Of a stretch of DNA of 49,347 nt, positions 1 through 7,921 are shown one piece after another. Both the position numbers and the translations under genes were made by a program. The stretch comes from Actinomycetes bacterium (GTDB lineage: Bacteria; Actinomycetota; Thermoleophilia; Solirubrobacterales; Solirubrobacteraceae). The stretch is from positions 1-49,347 of the forward strand of contig JAJYUP010000011.1 of assembly GCA_021792455.1 (NCBI GenBank). The letters run 5' to 3'. The notes under the pieces were generated by a model, which ran no database searches, was not told where the DNA came from, and saw only the letters and a list, made by a program, of their open reading frames with translations. The first letter of the stretch is position 1, and each line of letters starts with the position of its first letter.

Positions 1-75
1 CTCATCGACGCGATCCGTCGCGAGCTTCACCCGACCACCCCGACCGATCAGGCCGCTACCGTCATCGCCGCCTGA
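1..75 (+). CDS. C-terminal end of an unidentified protein (5' end outside window)
   Basis: An open frame runs from base 1 to a TGA at 73-75 and gives 24 residues ending TDQAATVIAA. Nearly every third position is G or C, as in the real genes of this window, which argues for coding. The family cannot be recognised from so short a tail. It overlaps the end of the convergent AbrB-type frame by 14 bp, which suggests that one of the two genes was altered at this junction. Confidence 0.35.
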   Translation, partial: LIDAIRRELHPTTPTDQAATVIAA

Positions 76-331
76 GCATCACACCCCGGACCGCCGCCGA
101 AGCTCTACAGCGAACGGGACATCCTCCCTGTCCTGAGCTGCCGACGCCCAGCGGCTGACCGCGTTCGGATGACCGGGCCAGCAGCAGTCGGCGGCCAGGG
201 TTGGCGAGGATCGCCCTGTTGTGCTCCACGCGGAAAAGCAGCTGGTCACCTTCGTGCAACTGCAGGGCATCGCGCACCGCCTTGGGAATCGTGACCTGCC
301 CCTTGGATGTGACGCGTGCCGAAGAATCCAT
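62..331 (-). CDS. AbrB/SpoVT-type antitoxin-like protein with a degenerate C-terminus
   Basis: 89 residues. Residues 1-45 form a clear SpoVT-AbrB swapped-hairpin DNA-binding domain, with the motif SKGQVTIPKAVRDAL followed by EGDQLLF. This domain is typical of MazE/VapB-like antitoxins and transition-state regulators that bind their own promoter as dimers. The ATG at 331 follows a good AAGGAG ribosome site. After about residue 45 the sequence becomes arginine-rich and unlike family members, and the next frame also stays open, so a frameshift or rearranged 3' end is possible. No toxin gene follows; instead the frame runs into a convergent gene end. It may be an orphan or decaying antitoxin. The domain call is firm, the functional state is not. 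Confidence 0.6.
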   Translation of the reverse strand: MDSSARVTSKGQVTIPKAVRDALQLHEGDQLLFRVEHNRAILANPGRRLLLARSSERGQPLGVGSSGQGGCPVRCRASAAVRGVMLRRR

Positions 332-338
332 ACTGTCT

Positions 339-362
339 CCTTACTTCTATATGTGGGTAAGG
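339..362. promoter_or_regulatory. Inverted repeat overlapping the RBS of the AbrB-like gene (candidate operator)
   Basis: CCTTAC at 339-344 and GTAAGG at 357-362 are perfect inverted arms 12 bp apart. The downstream arm overlaps the ribosome site and lies 8 bp before the ATG at 331. AbrB-type antitoxins commonly repress themselves from such sites; the role here is inferred. Confidence 0.4.
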
Positions 363-456
363 ATCGCGCAGTTCTCTGGCGCCGGTCGTCGTGGCAAGCT
401 GGCGACTGACAGTGCTCAGCCTCCCCCTCCGCGAGCTCGGCCGAGCGAGCTCGCCG

Positions 457-472
457 CCGAGCGAATGCTCGG
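457..472. terminator. Short hairpin downstream of the SAM hydroxide adenosyltransferase gene
   Basis: CCGAGC, loop GAAT, GCTCGG is a perfect 6-bp hairpin about 100 bases past the stop of the minus-strand gene ending at 569. There is no T run, so an intrinsic terminator is only possible. The rest of 332-568 shows no convincing gene on either strand. Confidence 0.25.
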
Positions 473-568
473 TGTTGACCCTTGTGCGGCATTGGAGCAC
501 TCGCCGTCGAGCTGCTCAGAGGCGCGGCGAGCAGCGTCGGGAAGCTCGAGCCTGAGTGCGTGACGAGC

Positions 569-1429
569 TCAGAGGAGGCTGATCGTCAGCTCATCCCCCC
601 GCGCGATCTCGAGCGAAGCCGCTGCCGAGCCTTCCCTGATCGCGAGAGCGAGCATCCCCCGGGAGTCCTCGTAGAGCAGCAGGGCGCCTCGCGGCACGTC
701 GGCGAAGGTCGAGGCGCAGACGGCGACGGCAGTCGCCATCTCGCCGGCAGATGCGCTCTCCCACTCCTCGCGAGGCTCGATGCGGACCTTTGCGCCGAGG
801 CGAGCTGAGATCTGCTCGAGCTGCCTTGCCCTAGCGTCGAGCAGCACGTTGCCAAAGCGGTCGACTCCAAGCACGTGCGTCGCGATCGCCTGCCCGCGGA
901 CCTCGGCTTCAGGCAGCTTCAGGTCCGTCAGCTTCGATGGGTCGATCGGTGCTCCGACGTCTGGGAGGTGCCCTCCCGCGGCAAGGGCAGCGGCGACGGG
1001 GGCGAAGATGTCGCGACCGTGGAAGCTCTTCGAGACCGGCTGCAGACGCTCAGGCGAAGACCCGATGTCGACGGCGCGGGAGGCGCCCCCAAGTGCGCGC
1101 GCCGCTGGCATGAGGAGCCCGTTGTCAGGGCCGACGAGCAGGATGTGCGGCTCGCTCACCTGAATCGCGACCGCCCTCCTGCGCTCCGCACCGACCGCGC
1201 CGACGCCAGGGTCGACGATCGCGAGCAGAACACCTGACGGCAGGAAGCGCACGCAGTCCCGGAGGATCCTCGCCCCTGCCACCAGGTCCTGTGGCGGCAC
1301 GGAATGGGTGATGTCGATCACGCGCGCTCGCGGGCAGCGGCGCGCTATCACCGCGTGGCAGACGCCGACGAACTCGTCCTGAGTGCCGTAATCCGAGAGG
1401 AAGCTGACGACGGGGTGGTCGAGGTCCAC
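569..1429 (-). CDS. S-adenosyl-L-methionine hydroxide adenosyltransferase (DUF62 / SAM_HAT family)
   Basis: 286 residues, normal length for the family. The enzyme hydrolyses SAM to adenosine and methionine, using an activated water. The N-terminal SDYGTQDEFVG, the central DPGVG followed by an arginine pair (about residues 75-85), and FHGRDIF (about residues 140-146) match the conserved segments holding the Asp, Arg and His of the hydroxide-type catalytic triad. The halide-using fluorinase and chlorinase relatives differ at these sites, so a halogenating role is not supported. It lies directly downstream of mscL, with a 13-bp gap, and is probably cotranscribed. The biological role of SAM hydrolysis in such bacteria is unclear. 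Confidence 0.88.
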   Translation of the reverse strand: MDLDHPVVSFLSDYGTQDEFVGVCHAVIARRCPRARVIDITHSVPPQDLVAGARILRDCVRFLPSGVLLAIVDPGVGAVGAERRRAVAIQVSEPHILLVGPDNGLLMPAARALGGASRAVDIGSSPERLQPVSKSFHGRDIFAPVAAALAAGGHLPDVGAPIDPSKLTDLKLPEAEVRGQAIATHVLGVDRFGNVLLDARARQLEQISARLGAKVRIEPREEWESASAGEMATAVAVCASTFADVPRGALLLYEDSRGMLALAIREGSAAASLEIARGDELTISLL

Positions 1430-1442
1430 GCCGAAAGGCTAC

Positions 1443-1865
1443 TCAGGAGGCGAGCTGCGCGGGCTCGAGCGCGCTGCCGCAGTATCTGCACTTCAGCGCG
1501 CCAGCTGGTATGTCACTCGAGAGGCACTGCGGGCAGGTCTTCGTCGGGCCCGGTTCTCCAAAGACCGTGAGCCCCCGCCGACTCTGATAGGCGCGGTAGG
1601 GAACGACGATGAGGAAGTAGACGATCGCGATGAAGACGATGAAGTAGATGACGGCGGAGACGAGCGCTCCGAAGTCGATGAGCTTGCCGTTGACCCGGAC
1701 TCCGATCCCAGCCGTGCTGCTGCCGCCCGCGGCGTTGACGAGTGGCGTTATCACGCTTTCGGTGAACACCTGCACGAGATGGCTGAACGCAAGCGCGATG
1801 ACGAGGCCGACAGCGACGACGATGAGGTCGCCTTTCATCAGGAAGTTCTTGAAGCCTTTGAGCAT
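1443..1865 (-). CDS. mscL: Large-conductance mechanosensitive channel MscL with a C-terminal zinc ribbon
   Basis: 140 residues from the ATG at 1865, which follows AAAAGGAG at good spacing; the frame is open further upstream but that part has no family character. Residues 1-15 (MLKGFKNFLMKGD) and the first membrane helix (about 15-40, AVGLVIALAF) are the MscL signature. A periplasmic loop and a second helix (about 65-90) follow. The channel opens under membrane tension to release solutes during osmotic downshock. The usual C-terminal cytoplasmic bundle is replaced by a CPQC...CRYC zinc-ribbon-like tail (about residues 112-130). Such a tail could anchor the pentamer or bind a partner; that part is inference. 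Confidence 0.9.
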   Translation of the reverse strand: MLKGFKNFLMKGDLIVVAVGLVIALAFSHLVQVFTESVITPLVNAAGGSSTAGIGVRVNGKLIDFGALVSAVIYFIVFIAIVYFLIVVPYRAYQSRRGLTVFGEPGPTKTCPQCLSSDIPAGALKCRYCGSALEPAQLAS

Positions 1866-2124
1866 GAGAGTGACTCCTTTTCGCATTGATCCGCTGTGAC
1901 TTGGTTGGGCGAGAGGGGCGACGCTGAGAGCAGGCGGCAAGCCGGCGAGTCGATGCAGAGGGCGAGGCGCAGCATCGGCGAGAGGATATGGCAGCGGGCA
2001 GACGAACGTGCGTCCTGCCACAATCCTCTCGCCTCGCCTCTCAGAGGCCCAGGTCTCGCTTCAGGGCCGCGCCTGCAGCTTGCGGCGGCGCTCGCACCTC
2101 GAGCAGGTGCTGCTCAGGCCCTGC

Positions 2125-2146
2125 GGGGCGGCGTGAGGGCCGCCCC
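2125..2146 (-). terminator. Strong hairpin just past the MFS exporter gene
   Basis: GGGGCGGC, six-base loop, GCCGCCCC is a perfect 8-bp stem starting 8 bases after the stop of the minus-strand exporter gene. There is no T run, which is common for terminators of G+C-rich bacteria. The remainder of the 1866-2153 gap holds no recognisable gene. Confidence 0.5.
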
Positions 2147-2153
2147 TGCCCTC

Positions 2154-3938
2154 TCAGTCGCCGGCAGCAGCGAGCACCGCCGGAGCAGCCTCCTGCTCCC
2201 TCGACGCCTCAGCAGGCTTCGCCGCCGGCACGTAGTGGTAGTTCTTGCCGATCAGCCAGGAGCAGACGGCCGCGACGAGGCTCGCCCCAATAGCGAAGTC
2301 GAGCGCCTCGTGCAGACCTTTGCCGAAGGGGGCGGAGATCAGGTGCGGGAAGAAGGAGCGCCCCGTCAGGTAGGCCGCCTGGGCGTGGCTCAGATGCGAG
2401 AGCGCACCGCTTGCGGAGAGGAGCTGTTCGACTGGGTTGTAGCCGAGGAACGCCGCGAACACGGAGGAGGTCGGCGGCAGGTGCGAGAGCTTGCCCGCCG
2501 CGCTCGCAGGCACGCCATGCGCCGTCAGCCCGTGGTAGAGCGCGCCTGGCAGGCTCGCGGAGAGCCCGACGATTATCAGCGTGAAGAAGATCCCAATCGA
2601 GAGCACCATCGAGGCGTTCATCATCGTCGCCCCCATCCCTGCGCCCTCCCCCCGTTGGCCTGGCGGCAGCGAGTTCATCACCGCCGCCCTGTTCGGCGAG
2701 ATGAAGATTCCCATCGCGAGCCCGTTGATCAGGATCAGCACAGCAAAGAGTGCATAGGGGAAGTTGATAGGCAGCAGCTCGAGCAGCGCGAAGCTCGACG
2801 CGGCGAGCAGCATGCCCCCCGTCGCGAACGGCCTCGCCCCGAAGCGATCGGAGAGGAAGCCTGAGATCGGGCCCGCAAGGAGGAACCCGCCTGTCAGCGG
2901 GAGCATGAAGATGCCTGCCCACAGCGGCGTGTTCGTGAAGCTGTAGCCATGCTGGGGAAGCCAGATCCCCTGCAGCCAGATGATCAGGATGAACATCAGC
3001 CCGCCGCGCCCGAGCGCAGCCATCAGCGTCGCGAAGTTGCCTGCGGAGAACGCCCTTATTTTGAACAGGGAGATGTTGAACATCGGCGCGCTCACCTTCG
3101 TCTCGATCCAGAGGAAGAGCGCGAGGATCGAGATCCCGCCCCCAAGCGCTGCGATCACCCATGGGTTCGTCCAGCCCATCGTCTGCCCACCGTAGGGCTC
3201 GATTCCGTAGACGATCCCGACGAGCAGCACGGTCAGCCCGATCGCAAAGGTCGCGTTGCCGAGCCAGTCGATCTTCGCCGGCGTGCGCACGCCTTTCTCG
3301 CGGAGGTTGATCACTCCCCAGATCGTCCCTATCACCCCGACGGGAACGGAGATGAGGAACACGAGCCGCCAATCGATCGGCCCAAGCACGCCGCCGAGGA
3401 TCAGGCCTATGAATGAGCCCGCCGTCGCAGCGATCATGTTGGTGCCAAGCGCAAGCCCGCGCTGGTGGGGCGGGAAGGCGTCTGTCAGGATCGCCGAGGA
3501 GTTCGCGAACAGAAGCGCGCCGCCGACCCCCTGGAAGACGCGCATGATGATCATGTAGATCGCGGCGGCACTGCCATGCATCCAGACGATCGAGAGCATG
3601 ATCGAGAAGAAGGCAAAGACGCCGAACCCCATGTTGTACATCCGCACGCGCCCGAAGATGTCCCCGAGGCGCCCAAAGCTCACGACGAGCACGGAGGTGA
3701 TGAGCATGTAGCCCATCAGCAGCCACAGGAAGTAGCTCGTGTTGCCTGGCGTCAGCGGATCGAGCTTTATCCCACGGAAGATGTCAGGGAGCGAGATCAG
3801 CACGATCGAGGCGTCGATCGTCGCCATCAGCACGCCAAGGGTCGTGTTCGAGAGCGTCAGCCACTTGCCCTTGTATGGGTCCTCCACCTGCACGGCGCCA
3901 TTGCTTCGTCCGTTGCGCTGAGGCGATGCCTCTCTCAT
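2154..3938 (-). CDS. MFS multidrug exporter, DHA2 (EmrB/QacA) family
   Basis: 594 residues from the ATG at 3938. The frame extends further upstream but overlaps the tetR gene there and loses family character. The protein begins with a short polar stretch, then helix 1 (TLSNTTLGVLMATIDASIVLISLPDI), which carries the D-A-S-I-V motif of 14-helix DHA2 transporters. The motif-A-like SFGRLGDIFGRVRMYN follows (about residues 70-90). About fourteen hydrophobic segments are visible. Members use the proton gradient to expel drugs, dyes or lipids from the inner membrane. It lies 10 bp downstream of a TetR gene, a usual arrangement for an exporter under local repression. The substrate cannot be read from sequence. 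Confidence 0.85.
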   Translation of the reverse strand: MREASPQRNGRSNGAVQVEDPYKGKWLTLSNTTLGVLMATIDASIVLISLPDIFRGIKLDPLTPGNTSYFLWLLMGYMLITSVLVVSFGRLGDIFGRVRMYNMGFGVFAFFSIMLSIVWMHGSAAAIYMIIMRVFQGVGGALLFANSSAILTDAFPPHQRGLALGTNMIAATAGSFIGLILGGVLGPIDWRLVFLISVPVGVIGTIWGVINLREKGVRTPAKIDWLGNATFAIGLTVLLVGIVYGIEPYGGQTMGWTNPWVIAALGGGISILALFLWIETKVSAPMFNISLFKIRAFSAGNFATLMAALGRGGLMFILIIWLQGIWLPQHGYSFTNTPLWAGIFMLPLTGGFLLAGPISGFLSDRFGARPFATGGMLLAASSFALLELLPINFPYALFAVLILINGLAMGIFISPNRAAVMNSLPPGQRGEGAGMGATMMNASMVLSIGIFFTLIIVGLSASLPGALYHGLTAHGVPASAAGKLSHLPPTSSVFAAFLGYNPVEQLLSASGALSHLSHAQAAYLTGRSFFPHLISAPFGKGLHEALDFAIGASLVAAVCSWLIGKNYHYVPAAKPAEASREQEAAPAVLAAAGD

Positions 3939-3948
3939 CTCGCTCACT

Positions 3949-4752
3949 TCAGGCTCCCTTCCGTTTCGACCTCTGAGGCGCTGTCGCATCCGCGCAGGAC
4001 GCTCTCGCATCCGCGCGGGACGGTGACTCACCCACACCGCCTGCGCCCTCAGAGGCACGATCGACTTCGTGGACCCTGCTCCCTCCCCCTTCTCCTCTCC
4101 CCGCCTGCCCGCGCTCTGAGAGCCCAGCGGCAAGGACGTCGAGGTGGCGCTCGACCTCCTCGTGAAGGCTCCCGTCCCCCCCGCGCTCACACCAAGACAG
4201 CATCGCGACCCGGCTCGCCGTCATCGTCGTCGCGACGACGAGCGAGAGGTAGGGCTCATCGGCCGCCCTGCAGCCCGCTCGCCCTGCAAGTGCGGCGACG
4301 AGCTGCCGCTCCGCCTCCGCCCATGCGGAGGCGAAGTGCGCGAGCAGGTGAGGGTCTGAGCGGATGAGCTCGAGGCGGGCGAGCAGCTCGCTGGGGTGGG
4401 CCTCGAAGCCTGAGAGCGACTGCAGCAGGGCAGCTCTCAGTGCGACGGGCGGGCTCTCTGTGCCTGGCCTTCCCGCGAGCAGGCTGACGAGCTCTGAGAG
4501 CGCGTCAGGATCGAGGCCGCTGATCGCGTCCTCCTTCGAGGCGAAGTAGTTGAAGAACGTGCGCGCTGAGACGTCCGCCGCAGCGGCGATGTCCTCAACC
4601 GTCACGCAGGGCAGGCCTCTGCTGCCGACGAGCTCCACCGCTGCGCGTCGCAGCGCCGCGCGCGTCGCGGACTTCTTTCGCTCCCGCAGCGAGGGGACCT
4701 CGAGCGGCGGGGCGCCCTGTGAGCTCGCTGTCAGGATCCTCTGCGTGCTCAA
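3949..4752 (-). CDS. TetR-family transcriptional regulator
   Basis: 267 residues. The N-terminal helix-turn-helix domain is at about residues 25-75: RAALRRAAVELV, then VTVEDIAAAADVSARTFFNYFASKEDAI, the classic TetR recognition helix. The C-terminal ligand domain is family-variable, and the last 50 residues are polar and probably disordered. It immediately precedes the DHA2 exporter gene (10-bp gap) and is likely its repressor and autorepressor. A perfect palindrome near its promoter at 4832-4859 is the best candidate operator. Confidence 0.88.
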   Translation of the reverse strand: MSTQRILTASSQGAPPLEVPSLRERKKSATRAALRRAAVELVGSRGLPCVTVEDIAAAADVSARTFFNYFASKEDAISGLDPDALSELVSLLAGRPGTESPPVALRAALLQSLSGFEAHPSELLARLELIRSDPHLLAHFASAWAEAERQLVAALAGRAGCRAADEPYLSLVVATTMTASRVAMLSWCERGGDGSLHEEVERHLDVLAAGLSERGQAGRGEGGGSRVHEVDRASEGAGGVGESPSRADARASCADATAPQRSKRKGA

Positions 4753-4815
4753 AGCGAGGCCTCGAGGCGAGCGGAGGGCCGCCTCCTCGATGAAGCGAGA
4801 ACCACCATAAGCTTC

Positions 4816-4859
4816 AGTATAGGAAGATTTGCATCCGCTGCAGGAAGCTGCAGCGGATG
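4816..4859 (-). promoter_or_regulatory. Promoter and palindromic operator candidate of the tetR-exporter unit
   Basis: On the minus strand a -10 box TATACT (4821-4816) lies about 64 bp before the tetR ATG. Upstream, arms of 11 bp (4832-4842 and 4849-4859, core ATCCGCTGCA / TGCAGCGGAT) form a perfect inverted repeat with a 6-bp spacer, covering the -35 region. A TetR dimer bound there would block polymerase; inferred, not shown. The rest of 4753-5022 shows no gene. Confidence 0.5.
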
Positions 4860-5022
4860 TGGCGTGCGAGCGCAGTGTCAGCGCACAGCGACCTCCACGC
4901 CCCTCGCCCCTGCGTGCGTCCGGAGGCCTGAGACCGCGAAGGTGAGCCTGCGAGGAGGGGCGAAGCCTTCGCGCGCGGGCGGTGAGCCTTCGGCGAGGGG
5001 CGGCGCCTTCGCGCGCCGCCGC

Positions 5023-5967
5023 TCAGCTCTCCTTCGTGCTCACGTGCTGGAAGCCGAAGCGTCCCTTTATGCAAAGGTTGCCGCGCGTGATGTCGTGGTC
5101 GTCGGGTGAGGTCACCTTCACGATCTCGTTGTCCTGCACGTGCAGGGTGAGGCTGCACCCGACGCCACAGTAGGGACAGACCGTCTCGGTCTCCCTCTGC
5201 CGGGACTCGTCCCAGCTGCCCGCCTGCCGCAGCTCATGCTCGGTGCGGAACATCAGCGCGCCCGTCGGACAGACGGCGATGCAGTTGCCGCAGTAGACGC
5301 ATGCGGACTCCGGCAGAGGGTTCGCGTACTCGGTCGAGATGTGGGCGTCGAAGCCGCGACCTGCGACGGTGATCGCAAAGGTGTTCTGGTACTGCTCGCC
5401 GCAGGCGTCGACGCACTTGTAGCAGAGGATGCACTTCGAGTAGTCGCGCACGTACAGCTCGTTGTCAACCTTGCTCGGCGTCTGCACCGTCGCTGCGGTG
5501 AGCCCGTCAGGGCGCTCGTGGTGGCCGGCACGCCGCCGCTCGCGCTCAGGGTCGGGGAGCGAAGGCGGACCGAAGCGCTCAGGGTGCGCGTCGTAGAGGC
5601 GCGCGTACTCCTTCGCCTCAGGGGTGATCGAGAGGTCGACCGAGGAGGCGAGGAGCTCGATCACCATCTTGCGGCTCAGACGCACGCGCGGCGAGTCGGT
5701 GAGGATCTCCATGTCAGCCTCGACCTGCCGCGAGCAGGCGGGCACGAGCGTACGCGCGCCCTTCAGCTCGACGACGCAGACGCGACAGACGTTCGCGGGC
5801 TTCAGCGTCGGACCGAAGCACAGCGTCGGCGTGTCGATGCCAAGCTTCTCGCAGGCCTGGAGGATCGTCGAGCCCTCCTGCACCTCGACGCTGCGCCCGT
5901 CGACCTTCAGGGTGACCATCCTCGGCGCCGGTTCACCGGATGCACGCAGAGCGTCGGTCACGAGCAC
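5023..5967 (-). CDS. Formate dehydrogenase Fe-S subunit (NuoG-like N-terminal module plus detached Mo-bis-MGD [4Fe-4S] domain)
   Basis: 314 residues from a GTG at 5967, right after the stop of the NuoEF gene and behind a GGTGGAGGGTGA ribosome site. Residues 17-95 form a 2Fe-2S ferredoxin domain (CFGPTLKPANVCRVC...PAC). Then comes a 4Fe-4S ferredoxin pair (CILCYKCVDAC and CVYCGNCIAVCP). Residues about 260-310 carry CPYCGVGCSL...CIKGRFG, the Fe4S4 domain that normally begins the molybdopterin chain. In NAD-linked formate dehydrogenases these modules and the catalytic domain usually form one polypeptide of about 900-990 residues. Here the chain stops exactly at the domain border, and the catalytic part is a separate gene two positions upstream. 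It should relay electrons from the Mo/W site to the diaphorase. Confidence 0.85.
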   Translation of the reverse strand: MLVTDALRASGEPAPRMVTLKVDGRSVEVQEGSTILQACEKLGIDTPTLCFGPTLKPANVCRVCVVELKGARTLVPACSRQVEADMEILTDSPRVRLSRKMVIELLASSVDLSITPEAKEYARLYDAHPERFGPPSLPDPERERRRAGHHERPDGLTAATVQTPSKVDNELYVRDYSKCILCYKCVDACGEQYQNTFAITVAGRGFDAHISTEYANPLPESACVYCGNCIAVCPTGALMFRTEHELRQAGSWDESRQRETETVCPYCGVGCSLTLHVQDNEIVKVTSPDDHDITRGNLCIKGRFGFQHVSTKES

Positions 5968-7920
5968 TCACCCTCCACCCTTGAAGACACCAAGGCGATC
6001 GATCGCCGACTCGATCGCCGCCGAGGCGGTCTGGCCGAGCCCGCAGATCGAGGCGTCGCGCATCGCCTCGCCGATCTCCGCGATGAGCGCGAGCTCGTCC
6101 TCGACGGTTCCGCGAGGGCGACCAGCGCGCAGGCGTGCAAGCGCCTCCTCCTGGCGCACCGTCCCCACCCGGCAGGGCACGCACTGGCCGCAGCTCTCGT
6201 CGCGAAAGAACGCCGCGATCAGCGCGAGCAGCTCGGGGATCTCAGCGGAGTCATCGAGCGCGATCACGACCCCCGAGCCGAGCGTCGCACCGGCCGCACG
6301 CACATCCTCGAAGGTGAGCGGGAGATCGAGCTGGTCGGCTGTGATGAAGCTGCCAGCCGCGCCGCCGAGCAGAACGGCGCGCAGGCCGGTGCCCGCTCGC
6401 ACCCCGCCTGCGAGATCGAGCAGCTGCCGCAGCGAGGTGCCGAAGGGGACCTCATAGACGCCTGGGCGCTCCACAGCACCCGCGAGGCAGAACAGCTTCG
6501 TCCCCGTCGAGCTCTCCGTGCCGATCGCGGCGAAGGCAGTGCCGCCTTCGAGGATGATCGACTGCACGTTCACGAGGGTCTCGACGTTGTTGACAACCGT
6601 GGGCTTGCCGAACAGTCCGCGCTCGACTGGAAACGGGGGCTTGTTGCGCGGCTCGCCGCGGAAGCCTTCGATCGAGCCGAAGATCGCCGTCTCCTCGCCG
6701 CAGATGTACGCGCCCGCCCCCCGCCGCAGCTCGATCTCGAAGTTGAAGCCCGCACCGAGTATGTCCGAACCGAGGAAGCCGCGCTGAGACGCATGCTCGA
6801 TCGCTCTCCCAAGCCGCCTGAAGGCAAGCGGATACTCGCCGCGCAGATAGATCCAGCCCCGCTCGCAGCCTGTCGCGTACGCCGCGATCGTCATCGCCTC
6901 GATCACGGCGAACGGGTCCGACTCGATGATGAGGCGATCCTTGAAGGTGCCGGGCTCGGACTCGTCCGCGTTGCAGATGAGGTAGTGAGGGCGGCGCGGC
7001 TGCCGCGCAACCGTCTCCCACTTGCGCCCCATTGGGAATGCCGCGCCGCCACGGCCGAGCAGCTTGGAGTCGAGCACCTCTCGGATCACCCCTGAAGGGC
7101 CGAGTGAGAACGCCCGCCGCAGCGCCTCATAGCCGCCGTGAGCGCGGTAGTCATCGAGGCTTTCGGGGTCGACGACGCCGACCCTCGCAAGAAGGCGCAG
7201 ACCGTCCTGCCCCGCCTGGGGCGCGCCGCCGCCATCGGGGCGATCCCCGCGCCCCTGCCTTCGATCGCTGCCCCCGTCCTGCCCGGCCTCGTCTCGGTCT
7301 GTGCGCTTCTGCCGCGCCCCAGCCGTTGCCGACCACGGGGGGCGGCGCTCAGGCGCCGCCCCCCCACCCATCAAAGAAAGCAGGTCCTCGACGCCGACAT
7401 CGGTGAGCTCGAGCTCGAGGGGGTTCTCGCCGGAGTCGATCAGCAGCGCCGCCGGCGCCGCGTCGCACTGACCGAGGCAGGGACTCGCAAGCCAGCAGGC
7501 CGAGCCGACATCGGCCCCCTCCTCGCCAACCTGTCGCTGCAGGGCGTCGATCAGCGCATCTGAGCCCGCGAGCCGGCAGACGAGATCGTCGCAGACATGC
7601 ACGACCCGGGGCGGCTGAGGCTCGAGCGAGAGCATCGCGTAGAAGCTCGCGACGCCGTAGACGTCTGCAGGTGGAACGGTAAGCCGCCGCGAGAGATGAT
7701 TCAGCGCGCCAGGGCTGACGAAGCCGATCCGCTGCTGGAGGTGCTGCAGCGCGGGCAGCAGCTTCTGCCGTTCAGCCCTGACAGAGTGCCCCCCATGCGC
7801 GGAGTGACCATCATCGACCCTGTCGGCGCCCACCCATCGCGACATCGGCGGGCCAAGGAAGGCATCAAGCGCATCCCGCTCGCGCTGCGTCGGCTCTGCG
7901 TCGAGCAGGTGGATGTCCAT
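5968..7920 (-). CDS. Formate dehydrogenase beta subunit: fused NuoE-NuoF NADH diaphorase
   Basis: 650 residues from the ATG at 7920, 1 bp after the catalytic subunit stop, with a GGGAGGAGG ribosome site. The N-terminal NuoE-like thioredoxin domain (about 1-170) has CDDLVC and PCLGQC, ligands of a [2Fe-2S] cluster. A polar linker follows. The NuoF part has GRGGAAFPMGRKWE (FMN), GAGAYICGEETAIFGSIEG (NAD site) and ESCGQCVPCRVGT ([4Fe-4S]). The protein passes electrons from the Fe-S subunit through FMN to NAD+. Such NuoE-NuoF fusions are known as beta subunits of soluble NAD-dependent formate dehydrogenases, as in Methylobacterium FDH1. No membrane segment is seen, so it is cytoplasmic. Confidence 0.92.
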   Translation of the reverse strand: MDIHLLDAEPTQRERDALDAFLGPPMSRWVGADRVDDGHSAHGGHSVRAERQKLLPALQHLQQRIGFVSPGALNHLSRRLTVPPADVYGVASFYAMLSLEPQPPRVVHVCDDLVCRLAGSDALIDALQRQVGEEGADVGSACWLASPCLGQCDAAPAALLIDSGENPLELELTDVGVEDLLSLMGGGAAPERRPPWSATAGARQKRTDRDEAGQDGGSDRRQGRGDRPDGGGAPQAGQDGLRLLARVGVVDPESLDDYRAHGGYEALRRAFSLGPSGVIREVLDSKLLGRGGAAFPMGRKWETVARQPRRPHYLICNADESEPGTFKDRLIIESDPFAVIEAMTIAAYATGCERGWIYLRGEYPLAFRRLGRAIEHASQRGFLGSDILGAGFNFEIELRRGAGAYICGEETAIFGSIEGFRGEPRNKPPFPVERGLFGKPTVVNNVETLVNVQSIILEGGTAFAAIGTESSTGTKLFCLAGAVERPGVYEVPFGTSLRQLLDLAGGVRAGTGLRAVLLGGAAGSFITADQLDLPLTFEDVRAAGATLGSGVVIALDDSAEIPELLALIAAFFRDESCGQCVPCRVGTVRQEEALARLRAGRPRGTVEDELALIAEIGEAMRDASICGLGQTASAAIESAIDRLGVFKGGG

Positions 7921-7921
7921 G

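Noticed and set aside
569-1429. Fluorinase or chlorinase, given the CrcB genes 10 kb away
   Set aside because: The DPGVG...RR and FHGRD segments match the water-using hydroxide adenosyltransferases.
2209-3726. 505-codon minus-strand frame inside the DHA2 exporter
   Set aside because: Arg/Asp/His-rich shadow frame; the other frame has clear transporter helices.
5140-7095. 651-codon plus-strand open frame across the NuoEF and Fe-S genes
   Set aside because: It is antisense to two genes with complete cofactor motifs and has no family character; long antisense frames are common at this G+C content.
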